From: Streptomyces sp. LX-29
Lineage (GTDB): Bacteria > Actinomycetota > Actinomycetes > Streptomycetales > Streptomycetaceae
Direction: 5' to 3'
DNA length: 64,000 nucleotides
NCBI RefSeq assembly: GCF_029541745.1
Contig: NZ_CP089746.1
Span: 3,410,001-3,474,000 of the forward strand
The position numbers and the translations under genes are program-made. The notes beneath the pieces were generated by a model, which ran no database searches, was not told the DNA's origin, and saw nothing but the letters and a program-made list of their open reading frames with translations. Of this stretch, positions 45,886-54,672 are shown piece by piece. Position 1 is the stretch's first letter. Each line of letters begins with the position of its first letter.

Positions 45886-46914
45886 ATGACCCTCAGCCTT
45901 GAGCAGCTACGCCGATGCGCCGTCGCCGTGGACCTCGGCGCGGCACGCACCCGCATCTACCTCAAGCGCGTGGGGCTCATCGTCGACGAACCGACGGTCG
46001 CCGCCGTGAACACCCGCACCGGCGGGCTGATCGCGGTCGGCTCGTTCGCGGAGCGGATGACCGGCCGTACGCCCGGCCACATCATGGTCGTACGACCGGT
46101 CTCCGGCGGCGCCGTGGTCGACATCGCCATGGCGCAGCGGATGCTGCGGCAGTTCGTGGGCGACAAGGTACGCCGGGCCTGGCGGCGCAAACCGCTGCTC
46201 CGCGCGGCCGTGTGCACCCCGCACGACGCCAACCCGCTGGCCCAGCGCGCCGCCGTCGAGACACTCACCGGGCTGGGCGCCAAGCGGGTGGAGCTGGTGG
46301 ACACGCTGGTGGCCGCCGCGGTCGGCTGCGGGCTGCCGGTGGAGCGCCCCGAGGCGACGATGATCATGGTGTGCGGGGCCACCACCACCCAGGTCGCGGT
46401 GTTGTCGCTGGGCGCGATCGTGGCCGCGGAGAAGGTGCCGGTGGGCGGCGACACCGTCGACCACGCCGTCGTCCAGCACCTGCGCAACGAGCACGAGCTG
46501 ATGCTCGCCAGCCAGGCGGTGCGCCCGTTGCACCTGGTCATGAGCGGCGGCGCGGGGACGGTCGAAGCGCCCGAGGTGCACGGCCGGGACGTGGCCACCG
46601 GCCTCGCCCGCTCGGTGCGCGTCAACCCCGACGGCGTGCGCGCCGCCATGCACACCCCGCTGACCGCGATCACCGACTCCATCGGAGCCGTGCTGCGCCG
46701 CTGCCCGCCCGACCTGGTGGCCGACCTCGCCGACCGCGGCATCATGCTGGCGGGCGGCAGCGCCCTGCTGCCGGGGCTCGACTCGATACTGCGACGAGCG
46801 ACGGGGATGCCGGTGCAGGTCGCCGAGCAGCCCGACGTCTGTGCCGTGATGGGTTTGGGCGCGATGCTGGACGGAAACGTGCAGCCGTTCGACCTGGGAC
46901 CTTTGGCCACCTGA
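45886..46914 (+). CDS. Divergent MreB/Mbl-like actin homologue
   Basis: A 342-residue actin-fold protein. VAVDLGAARTRIYLKRVGLI (phosphate 1), RMTGRTPGHIMVVRPVSGGA V, VCGATTTQVAVLSLGAIV (phosphate 2, less Gly-rich than DIGGGTT) and IMLAGGSALLPGLDSILRRA (adenosine site) place it with MreB. It departs from the standard nucleotide motifs and has no mreC or mreD beside it, so it is a Streptomyces-type extra paralogue. It is followed after 118 bp by a TerB gene. Confidence 0.85.
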   Translation: MTLSLEQLRRCAVAVDLGAARTRIYLKRVGLIVDEPTVAAVNTRTGGLIAVGSFAERMTGRTPGHIMVVRPVSGGAVVDIAMAQRMLRQFVGDKVRRAWRRKPLLRAAVCTPHDANPLAQRAAVETLTGLGAKRVELVDTLVAAAVGCGLPVERPEATMIMVCGATTTQVAVLSLGAIVAAEKVPVGGDTVDHAVVQHLRNEHELMLASQAVRPLHLVMSGGAGTVEAPEVHGRDVATGLARSVRVNPDGVRAAMHTPLTAITDSIGAVLRRCPPDLVADLADRGIMLAGGSALLPGLDSILRRATGMPVQVAEQPDVCAVMGLGAMLDGNVQPFDLGPLAT

Positions 46915-47032
46915 CCGGTATTCACCCACCGCTCGTCGAAGCTCCACCGCGCATCCCAGCGGACGCTTGGGGAACTTCCCCCACCGCGGTAACAGTTGTC
47001 TGTGTGCACCCTGACTCAAGAGGAGGCAGCAC

Positions 47033-47488
47033 ATGGCGCTGTGGGACCGGCTGAGGGATTCGGCCCAGACGATGCAGACCCAGCTGCAGGCGAAGAAGAA
47101 CGAGCTGAAGAGCGGTGCCTTCCGGGACGCCAGCATGGCGATGTGCGCCCTGGTCGCGGCCGCCGACGGCCAGGTCGACCCGTCCGAGCGGCAGCGGGTG
47201 GCCTCACTGATCGCCACCAACGACGTGCTGCGGAACTTCGACTCCGATGACCTCCAGCGGCGCTTCAACGACTACCTGTCGAAGCTGACCACCGATTTCT
47301 CCTTCGGCAAGGTCAGTCTCATGCAGACGGTCGGCAAGGTGCACAAGAAGCCCACCGAGGCCCGGGCCGTGATCCAGATCGGCATCGTCATCGGCGGTGC
47401 CGACGGCGACTTCGACAAGACCGAACAGGCCCTTGTCCGCGAGGTGTGCTTCGCCGTCGGCATCGACCCCGCGGAGTTCGACCTCTGA
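47033..47488 (+). CDS. TerB family tellurite-resistance-type protein
   Basis: A 151-residue helical protein of the TerB family, with the two acidic metal-binding segments AAADGQVDPSERQRVASLIA and GGADGDFDKTEQALVREVCF. Streptomyces Ter proteins act in stress and membrane-associated complexes; TerB binds metal through such acidic helices. AGAGGAGGC lies 8-9 nt before the ATG. It may be co-transcribed with the MreB-like gene. Confidence 0.92.
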   Translation: MALWDRLRDSAQTMQTQLQAKKNELKSGAFRDASMAMCALVAAADGQVDPSERQRVASLIATNDVLRNFDSDDLQRRFNDYLSKLTTDFSFGKVSLMQTVGKVHKKPTEARAVIQIGIVIGGADGDFDKTEQALVREVCFAVGIDPAEFDL

Positions 47489-47607
47489 CGACCTCTGACG
47501 GCGTGCGTGGCCGGCGCACGACACGGCCGCGCGGGTCCGTGCTCACGACGTGCTGAGCCGTGGTCGGCGTGGTCCGGCTCAGGCACGGCCCGCGCGGGTC
47601 CGCGCCC

Positions 47608-47866
47608 ATGCCGCACCCCTCCCCAACCGGCGAAGCCCGACTCGGGACCGGCCCGCGCGCGGCCGGCCCATGCCGCACCCCTCCACAACCGACGAAGCCC
47701 GACTCGGGCACCCCGCCCGCGCGGGGCCGCGCCCACCACACGCGCACCCCTTGACCCGCGAGCCCGGCCCGGACACCCGCTCACACCGGGCCGCGCCCAC
47801 GGCGCCCCCCTCCACAACCGACGAAGCCCGCCCCGGGCGCCCGCCCGCGCGGGGCCGCGCCCACCG
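47608..47866. repeat. Three ~61-bp repeats in a gene-free stretch
   Basis: Units begin at about 47608, 47670 and 47799 with CGCACCCCTCC(C/A)CAACCG, then CGAAGCCCG(A/C)(C/T)(T/C)CGGG, and finish with a GCCCGCGCGGGGCCGCGCCC palindromic tract. A related partial copy starts near 47545. Distinct from the family at 5.2, 9 and 21.5 kb. No gene is supported from 47489 to 47871. Confidence 0.8.
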
Positions 47867-47871
47867 CACGC

Positions 47872-50727
47872 TCACCCTCCTGGTCGGTCCGGCACGAGCT
47901 CGCGCAGGGCCGCCAGCGCGGCGTCGTCCGGGCGCGCGTCGGCCAGCGCCGCGTGGAGCGCGCGGAGGGCGGCGACCGGGTCGCGGTCGGCGTGGATCCG
48001 TCGCGCGACCTCCCTCAGATGGTCACCCGCGACATCCCGCTCCCCCACCGGATACGAGCGCCCGGGCCCCAGACCCAGTGCCTGCCCCAGGTCCGCGAGG
48101 ACGCCCTGCCGGAACTCCAGCCGCGCCATGTCGGGGAACGCCTCCAGCGCCGCCGCGAGCACCTCGGTGGCGGGCATGCCCGGCAGCGGCGGGATGTCCG
48201 CCCCCGCCTCGGCGCCGGCCAGCAGGGCGACGACCTCGGGAAGCTCGACCGGCGTCCAGGTCGCCTCCGCGCACTGCGCCCGGGCGGCGACGAGCGCGGC
48301 CTGCACCTGAAGCCGGCGCGGGTGGCGGGCGACGAGCTCCTTGAGGCGCCGTACCGCCTCGGGGGTGCCGCGCTGGCCGAGCACCCTGGGCAGGGACTCG
48401 CGCCACTCGCCCACCCGCTTCGCGGGGTCCACGACATGGGCGCCGATCGGGCGGACGATGTCGTCCTCGGGCCGGAGGGCGTTCAGCCAGTGGTAGAGCC
48501 GGACGAGGCCCGCCTCGTCCATGAGCCCCTCGATGCCCGACCGGGTGCCCTCGGCGCGGGCACACCACTCGGCGAGTTCGCGGCTGAACGCCGGGGCGAG
48601 CGCGACGAGCGGCGCCAGCCGCACCCAGGCCGTCGGCGCGTCCGCCACCAACAGCGCCTCGGCCGCCCGTACGGCCAGCACCCGCGCCTCCGGGTCAGCG
48701 GACGCCGCGTGGCGCTCCACCCTGCGCCACGCCAGCGACCGCGCCGCCTCGCTGTCCGCCGCCAGCAGCCGTGTCAGGAGCTCGCCCCAGAGACGGAGCG
48801 CCTCATGGCGCGCGTCGGGGACGGCGGCGGGCTCCGGGATCACCAACGGATCGCAGCAGAGCCCCACGGCGTCGTCAGCCTCGGGGGTCTCGCGGGGCTC
48901 GGCGGTCCCGCGGACGCCGGCAGTCTCGCAAGCTCCACGAGTCTCCCCGGCCCCGGCAGTCTCGCAAGCTCCACGAGTCTCCCCGGCCCCGGCAGACTCG
49001 CAACCTCCGTGAGGCTCGCCGGCCCCGGCAGACTCGCAACCTCCATGAGTCTCGCCAGCCCCGCCAGTCGCGCGCGCTGCGCGCGTCTCGCGTGCCGTTG
49101 CAGTCTCGCCGGCCCCGGCGGTCTCGCGAGCCTCAACAGGCCCGCCGGCCTCGGGGAGCTCGTCGGCCCCAGGAGGCTCGTCGGCCGCGGGAGCGAGTGC
49201 CATGGCCAGCCCGCGGGCCAGCCGTTCCAACGCCTCCCTGAGGGCCTCCGACCAGCCCGCGTCGACCTGCCGCAGGCCCCAGGGGAACGACCCGGCGGCG
49301 AGGTCCGCGCGCACCATGCGGTCCACCGTGCGGGCGAAATCCTCGGGCGCGCGCCGGGCGGCGGCCGCCAGCAGGGCCGACCGCACGCCGCTCCCCGGGC
49401 CGCCCTCGAAGGAGGCGCCCACCTCCAGGATCGCCGCGTCCCACGCGGCCCACACTGCGGCGGGCAGCTCCTCGATCCGGCCTTGCCGGTGCAGCAGGGC
49501 GAGCGCGAGATAACCGGCCAGGGCGCGCCGGTTCTCCAGTGACCTCCCCAGCCACTCCTCACGGTGGTCGTGGTGCCCGGTGACGTACGCGAGGGCGGCC
49601 GCGCCCAACTCCGCGGCGGCGCCCGGGCCGAGCACCGACGTACCGGGCCAGCGGGCGATGTCGTCCGAGCAGCGCGACAGCCCCTCTCCCGTCGTCGGGT
49701 CCACCTGTAGCCACCAGACCAGCTGCCAGAAGTCGTCCGCGCTTCCCGCCCGTGCTCGGCGCAGCCGGTCCCGCTGCTCGGCCGCGAACGCCTCCGCCTC
49801 GACCCACGGCTCCATCTCGTCCCGCTCGGCCTCGTGGGGCTCGCCCCGGCCGTACCCGTACCCGTCCCCGCCCGCGCTCCGGCCCGCGTCGGCGTCGTCG
49901 GTGGAGAGGGCGTCCGCGAGCCACCCGTACGCGGCGGCGACGTCGGACTCGCCCTCCCGCGCGGCCCGCTCACCCCGCTCCTCGGCCCAGGCGTGGTCGG
50001 CGTGGTCCAGCAGGCTGTAGCGGCCCGCGCGGGAGTCGGTGTCCTCGGCCATCCCCGCCATCGCGGGCAGATCGCGCCGCCATCCCTGGAGGCACATCAT
50101 CAGCGGGTAGCGGAAGTCCGCCGTGGCGCGGACCGCCTCGCGCACCAGCGCGTCGGCGAAGGCGAGCCGCAGCGTCCGGGACCGTTCCAGCTCCCTCCCC
50201 GTCGGGTCGAGCCGGTCCAGCGCGGCGGGAAACCGCACCTTCTTGTACGCGCTGAAGCGACCGACCACGACGGCGGCGAGCGCCGGCAGACGGGCGGCGG
50301 CGTCCCGACCGTCCAGCGCCCGATCGACAACGGCGTCGACCAGGGATGTGAGCTGCGCGGTCGTGAACGAGCGCCCGGCCTCCGCGCGCAGCCACTCCAG
50401 CACCCGGCCGAGCCACGCGTCGGGGCAGTCGCGCACCATGGTCGACAGAAACCGCTCGCACCAACCGAACCGCATCTGGACCGGGGAAGGCCGCAGCGCG
50501 CCCAGCATCGCCTCCACGTCGAGATGGTGCGGCCACAGCATGCTCAGGGCCACGCCCCGCAGTTCGTCGTCCGGGTCGAGCCGCGCGGCGGCGGCCGGTT
50601 CGGCGAGGCCGTCCAGCATGCGGCGCAGCACGGGGGCGGCGGCGCCCGGGTCGCAGCCGAAGGCCGCGCGGACGGCGAGACGACGTTCCGCGGCGGGCCA
50701 GCGGTCGTCGGCCACCACCGCGAGCAC
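47872..50727 (-). CDS. C-terminal half of a NACHT conflict protein: HEAT-like helices, repeat linker and effector-associated domain
   Basis: In frame with the NACHT module at 50800 but separated by a TAG (50800-50802). The 24 codons between TAG and the GTG at 50727 are coding-like (ARARLALRLARDFPSAELAA), and helical-repeat sequence continues, so the two were one ~1515-residue gene. The half (951 aa) is helical, with a Glu/Thr/Ala/Gly repeat at ~545-620 (E-T-R-G-A-C-E-T-A-G-A-G units) from 36-bp DNA repeats. Its last ~85 residues (FPDMARLEFRQGVLADLGQA; DHLREVARRIHADRDPVAAL; LHAALADARPDDAALAALRE) closely match the end of the nucleosidase at 52429. I read them as an effector-associated domain. 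Confidence 0.8.
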   Translation of the reverse strand: MLAVVADDRWPAAERRLAVRAAFGCDPGAAAPVLRRMLDGLAEPAAAARLDPDDELRGVALSMLWPHHLDVEAMLGALRPSPVQMRFGWCERFLSTMVRDCPDAWLGRVLEWLRAEAGRSFTTAQLTSLVDAVVDRALDGRDAAARLPALAAVVVGRFSAYKKVRFPAALDRLDPTGRELERSRTLRLAFADALVREAVRATADFRYPLMMCLQGWRRDLPAMAGMAEDTDSRAGRYSLLDHADHAWAEERGERAAREGESDVAAAYGWLADALSTDDADAGRSAGGDGYGYGRGEPHEAERDEMEPWVEAEAFAAEQRDRLRRARAGSADDFWQLVWWLQVDPTTGEGLSRCSDDIARWPGTSVLGPGAAAELGAAALAYVTGHHDHREEWLGRSLENRRALAGYLALALLHRQGRIEELPAAVWAAWDAAILEVGASFEGGPGSGVRSALLAAAARRAPEDFARTVDRMVRADLAAGSFPWGLRQVDAGWSEALREALERLARGLAMALAPAADEPPGADELPEAGGPVEARETAGAGETATARETRAARATGGAGETHGGCESAGAGEPHGGCESAGAGETRGACETAGAGETRGACETAGVRGTAEPRETPEADDAVGLCCDPLVIPEPAAVPDARHEALRLWGELLTRLLAADSEAARSLAWRRVERHAASADPEARVLAVRAAEALLVADAPTAWVRLAPLVALAPAFSRELAEWCARAEGTRSGIEGLMDEAGLVRLYHWLNALRPEDDIVRPIGAHVVDPAKRVGEWRESLPRVLGQRGTPEAVRRLKELVARHPRRLQVQAALVAARAQCAEATWTPVELPEVVALLAGAEAGADIPPLPGMPATEVLAAALEAFPDMARLEFRQGVLADLGQALGLGPGRSYPVGERDVAGDHLREVARRIHADRDPVAALRALHAALADARPDDAALAALRELVPDRPGG

Positions 50728-50799
50728 CGGCGCCGCGAGCTCCGCCGAGGGGAAGTCCCGGGCCAGGCGCAGCGCCAGGCGGGCACGCGCCCGCGCGGG

Positions 50800-52422
50800 C
50801 TAGTCGTCCGCCAGGAGCGTCGGGTCGGAGAGGAGTGCCTCCGCCACCTGCCGGGCCAGCCCCGGGTGGTCGAGCGCCCAGCGCGTCCTGAAGAAGCGGC
50901 GGTCGCTCAGCTCCAGCTCCGCCGCGCGCTCCAGCATCTTCCGCACCACCAGCTCTTTGATGGCGTCGGAGCGGACGAGGGCGCTGTGCGCGATCAGGCT
51001 CTCGGGGTCGGCGGCGGCCAGCCAGTCGGTGTGCTCGGGGTCGAGGGCGACCAGCCAGGCCGCCGTCTCGCGCAGCGGGGCGGGGATGGAGGCGGTGTCC
51101 CGGTCGGGAGCGGGCACGAGGAAGAGGCGGGTGAGGGCCGCCGCGCCCACGCGGTGGTGGAGGAGGTGGCGGGCGGCGAGGTAGGCCGCGAAGGAGGAGT
51201 GGCGGAAGGAGAGCCGGTCACCGTCGTGGGCGGTGAAGACGGCGGTGGCCAGCACCTCGTCGACGACCCGCGGGGTGATCTCGAAGGACTGCGTGGGCAC
51301 GGTCTCCTCCGCGCCGCCCACCACGTCGTCGGTGTCGAGGTCGAAGCGGTGCGGGGCGCCGGTGCGGTGATTGCCGCGCCACAGGGTGCGGCGGCCGGAG
51401 AGGACCATACGGGCGGCGATACGCCCGGCCGCCACCAGCCGCTGCTGCCAACCGGTGACCCGCGCGGTCACGTCCATGCGGTTCGGGTCGTGCTCGTTGA
51501 GCGACAGCCGGATGCCGTCCGCGAAGAGCCGCTCGGCGCCGCCCGTCAGGTCGCCGCTGTCGCGGTAGCTGCGGACGAGGAGTTCCAGGGTGAGCGGCAC
51601 GCTCGCCAGTGCCCCCGCCCGCACCTCCACCGCCTTGACGATCAGCTCCTCGCCGGGTACGCCGGCGCTCTCCGCCAGCGCGACGGCGTCCGCGCGGGAG
51701 AGCGGTGCCAGGTCGACCAGTGCGCACCCGCCCCCGAAGCGGTCGCGGAGCACCTCCGTCAGCGCCTGTGGGTAGTCGCCCGTGCGACAGGCCAGCAGCA
51801 GCCGCGGCCGACCTGGGCCCCCGCGCCCGAGCGAGCGCTTCAGCCGCCCCGGCAGCAGCCGCAGCATCTCGCTCTCGTCAGCCTGGTCGATCACCACGGT
51901 GAGCCCGGCGGGGCGCGCCGCGAGGTGGCGGCCCAGGAGTTCCTCGTACGTCGCCTCGGTGAGCTCGGGCCCGTCGACCCAGACGTACGCCCCGGCCCCG
52001 GCCGCCGGGCCCACACCGGCGGCCTGGACCACCCCGGCCGCCATGCCCACGCCGCCCTCCGGGCCCACACCGGCGGCCTGGACCGCCCTGGTGAACTCGC
52101 CGTCGGCCCCGAACTCCTCGCCGTCCTCCACCGGGCGCAGTCCCGCCACCAGGCCGCGCAGGACGGTCGTCTTCCCCGCGCCCGGCTCTCCCAGCAGCAC
52201 CATCGCGCCCCGCGCGGCGGCGACCCTCGGGGCGATCAGGGCGCCGCGCGTCAGCTCGGGGCCGTCGCCGGCCCGGTCGTCCTGCTCGGTCCACCGCAGA
52301 CGGCGCCAGTCGCTGCCGAGGAATCCGTCGCCGTCCAGCGGGAACAGGTCCTCGGCGGGGTCACAGTCCTCCCGTACCCGGCACCAGCGCTCGGCCCGCC
52401 GGGTGAACACCTCGCCCGCCAC
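50800..52422 (-). CDS. NACHT-type NTPase module, N-terminal half of a conflict-system sensor
   Basis: A 540-codon frame. Walker A LLGEPGAGKTTVLRGLV (~residues 76-92), Walker B TVVIDQADES (NACHT-type D-x-A-D-E), arginine sensor region LLACRTGDYPQAL, then the NACHT winged-helix signature DRLSFRHSSFAAYLAARHLL, and helices to TAG. Such STAND NTPases oligomerise on binding a viral or cellular trigger. A 24-bp direct repeat (CACACCGGCGGCCTGGACC) between Walker A and B gives a duplicated Val-Gln-Ala-Ala-Gly-Val-Gly-Pro linker. GTG 52422 is 6 bp after the nucleosidase stop, so the two form an operon. Confidence 0.85.
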   Translation of the reverse strand: MAGEVFTRRAERWCRVREDCDPAEDLFPLDGDGFLGSDWRRLRWTEQDDRAGDGPELTRGALIAPRVAAARGAMVLLGEPGAGKTTVLRGLVAGLRPVEDGEEFGADGEFTRAVQAAGVGPEGGVGMAAGVVQAAGVGPAAGAGAYVWVDGPELTEATYEELLGRHLAARPAGLTVVIDQADESEMLRLLPGRLKRSLGRGGPGRPRLLLACRTGDYPQALTEVLRDRFGGGCALVDLAPLSRADAVALAESAGVPGEELIVKAVEVRAGALASVPLTLELLVRSYRDSGDLTGGAERLFADGIRLSLNEHDPNRMDVTARVTGWQQRLVAAGRIAARMVLSGRRTLWRGNHRTGAPHRFDLDTDDVVGGAEETVPTQSFEITPRVVDEVLATAVFTAHDGDRLSFRHSSFAAYLAARHLLHHRVGAAALTRLFLVPAPDRDTASIPAPLRETAAWLVALDPEHTDWLAAADPESLIAHSALVRSDAIKELVVRKMLERAAELELSDRRFFRTRWALDHPGLARQVAEALLSDPTLLADD

Positions 52423-52428
52423 GGCCGC

Positions 52429-53913
52429 TCATCCCAGCAGGCGGCGGAGCCGGTCCAGGGCCGCGTCGTCCGGGCGGGCGTCGGCCAGTGCCGCGTAGAG
52501 CGCCTGGAGGGCCGCGTCCGGGTCGCGGTAGGCGCGGACGCGGCGGGCGATCTCCCGCTGGTGGTCGTGGGCCACGGCCCGCTCGGCGGCCAGGAAAGGC
52601 CGGCCCAGCCCCAGGATCTCCCCCATGTCGGCGAGGATGCCCTGCCGGAACTCCAGGCTCGCCATGTCGGGGAACGCGCCCAGGGTCGTGGCCAGTTCGC
52701 CTGCGGTGCCGTCGGCCGGGCCTGCCTGGGGCACGCGGACGACGGGTGGAGGCGGGGGCGGCACGGCAGCGGGCTCGGCCGCGGGGACGGCGGCCGCGAA
52801 CGGGGCCTGGGCGGCCGCGGACGGGGCGCCGGAGACCGCGGGTGGCCCGGCCGCGGCTGGGTGCGGAGCAGGCGCGGCACGACGCGGAGCCGGCGCGTGA
52901 ACGCGCGGAGCAGGCGCGGCATCGCGCAGAGCAGGCCCGTCAACGCGCGGAGCCGACACGTCAACGCGCGAAGCAGGCCCGTCAACGCGCGGAGCAGGGC
53001 CGCCAACGCGCGGAGCAGAGCCGTCAACGCGCGGAGCAGGCGCGGGAATGCGGGGAGCGGCAGCGGCTTCACGCGGAGCGGCCGCGCCGGCTGGAGGCGC
53101 GGCGTCCGCCGCCGGGGGCGGGTACGCGGCGGGATCGGAAGGGCGGGCCGTCGGGACGAGGACGGCCAGGATCTCGGCCAGCGCGGCGGCGGCATGGGCG
53201 GCGGCGCGCGGCTGTGAACCCGTGGCGTCCGCCGCAGCCTTGGCGCCGTCGGCGTGGTCACTGATGCCGCGGACGGTCAGGATGTGCAGGCCGTCGGTGA
53301 GACCGGCCGCCTTGGCGATCCCGGCGCTCTCCATCTCGACGGCCGCCGCGTCCTCGTAGTGCTCGGCGATGATCTGCGTGTACAGCGGCGTGGTACGGGA
53401 GTTGAGGACCACCTCGCCGGCGGCGACGGGCTTGTGGTGCACCTCGGGCGCGAGGGAGGTGCGCAGCGCGGGCGGGATGCGGAGCCGCCAACGGTCGTCG
53501 ACCAGGGCGGCGTACGCGGCCTGTCCGAGGCGGTGCGAGACGGCGCCGGGGACGGGACGGAGCCGGTGGCCGGCGGAGGTCTCCTTGCCGCCGTGCAGGT
53601 GGTAGACGCGGGTGGCGACGACGACGTCACCGAGCCGGATGTCGTCCTTGAGGCCGCCCGCGACGCCGACGAAGAACAGCGCCTCGGGCCGCAGCCATGC
53701 GCGGGCCCGCTCGGCGATCACGGCGGAGCCCAGGTTCCCCGCGTCGATGCAGGCGACGGCGACCTGCCAGGGGGTGCCCGGCAGCGTGCCCTGCTCGAAG
53801 ACGGTGCCCGACGGGTGCGTCCGTAACGACCTCTCGGTCAGCAGTGCGCGCACCGCGCGGTGTTCCAGTGGCAGCGCCGTCAACACCACCGCCAGGCCGG
53901 TCGCTTCCGCCAT
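52429..53913 (-). CDS. Nucleosidase (PNP/UDP phosphorylase fold) effector with C-terminal effector-associated domain
   Basis: A 494-residue two-domain protein. Residues 1-250 are a nucleoside phosphorylase/MTA-SAH-nucleosidase fold: [31 protein letters not shown] (83-100), VEMESAGIAKAA (192-203, substrate-ribose Met-Glu) and GISDHAD (217-222, catalytic Asp). Residues ~260-400 are a Pro/Ala linker with ~21-bp DNA repeats giving A-P-R-V-D-G-P units. The last ~85 (FPDMASLEFRQGILADMGEI; HQREIARRVRAYRDPDAALQ; LYAALADARPDDAALDRLRR) repeat the end of the NACHT partner. Related phosphorylase-fold effectors can cleave nucleotides such as ATP on infection. Start ATG 53913; GTG 53925 is possible. Confidence 0.85.
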   Translation of the reverse strand: MAEATGLAVVLTALPLEHRAVRALLTERSLRTHPSGTVFEQGTLPGTPWQVAVACIDAGNLGSAVIAERARAWLRPEALFFVGVAGGLKDDIRLGDVVVATRVYHLHGGKETSAGHRLRPVPGAVSHRLGQAAYAALVDDRWRLRIPPALRTSLAPEVHHKPVAAGEVVLNSRTTPLYTQIIAEHYEDAAAVEMESAGIAKAAGLTDGLHILTVRGISDHADGAKAAADATGSQPRAAAHAAAALAEILAVLVPTARPSDPAAYPPPAADAAPPAGAAAPREAAAAPRIPAPAPRVDGSAPRVGGPAPRVDGPASRVDVSAPRVDGPALRDAAPAPRVHAPAPRRAAPAPHPAAAGPPAVSGAPSAAAQAPFAAAVPAAEPAAVPPPPPPVVRVPQAGPADGTAGELATTLGAFPDMASLEFRQGILADMGEILGLGRPFLAAERAVAHDHQREIARRVRAYRDPDAALQALYAALADARPDDAALDRLRRLLG

Positions 53914-53994
53914 GCCCCCGTGCACCCCCGTCGGCGCCGAATCCGCTCTCTCTACGGCTGCCGCAGCTTAGAGCATTCGACCGGGCACCGTCGG

Positions 53995-54672
53995 TCACAG
54001 TCCGGTTTCCCGCAAGGTGATGTTGAGACGGCCGGCGGTCAGGCCGGTGGCGGGGTCGCCGGTGCCGGGGTGGACCTTGGGTACGCCGTGGTAGGCGAAG
54101 CGGGAGGGCCCGCCGAAGACGAAGAGGTCGCCGGAGGCCAGGGCGATGTCGGTGTACGGCCTGGCGCGGGTCTCGGGGTTGCCGAAGCGGAAGACGCAGC
54201 TGTCGCCGATGCTCAACGAGACCACGGGGGCGCCGGACCGCTCGTCCTTGTCCTGGTGCATGCCCATCCTGGCCTGGCCGTCGTAGAAGTTGACCAGGGC
54301 GGTGTCGGGCGCGTAGGCGGCCGCGACCGCCGGGTCCCCGTACGCGTCCGCGACCGCGCGGCGGCCCAACTCGACGAGCCACTCGGGGAAGTCCGCGACC
54401 CGCGCGCCGTTCACGTCGTCGGCGGTGCGCGTGTAGCGGTACGGCTGCCAGTGCCAGCCGACGCACACGGTGCGCACGGACATCACGCCCCCGCGCGGGA
54501 GTCGGGTGTGTCGGATCGGCACGGGCCCGGTGGCCCAGTCGCGGCAGGCGACGACCAGGCGTCGCTGCTGGTCGAGGTCGAGCCAGCCGGGCAGGTGGAC
54601 GGCGCCGGGCGCCGGACTGCTGGGCGTCCGGCCCGCCCCGCCCACCACGCCGAACAGGGCCGGGTCGCTCAC
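53995..54672 (-). CDS. alkB: Alpha-ketoglutarate-dependent DNA dealkylase AlkB
   Basis: A 225-residue Fe(II)/2-oxoglutarate dioxygenase that reverses 1-methyladenine and 3-methylcytosine. Iron ligands HQD (in GMHQDKDERS) and the His of FAYHGVPK, and the 2-oxoglutarate Arg in GRLNITLRETGL. VNFYDGQARMGMHQD is the AlkB signature. Its ATG overlaps the ogt stop (ATGA), so the two alkylation-repair enzymes are coupled. Confidence 0.95.
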   Translation of the reverse strand: MSDPALFGVVGGAGRTPSSPAPGAVHLPGWLDLDQQRRLVVACRDWATGPVPIRHTRLPRGGVMSVRTVCVGWHWQPYRYTRTADDVNGARVADFPEWLVELGRRAVADAYGDPAVAAAYAPDTALVNFYDGQARMGMHQDKDERSGAPVVSLSIGDSCVFRFGNPETRARPYTDIALASGDLFVFGGPSRFAYHGVPKVHPGTGDPATGLTAGRLNITLRETGL

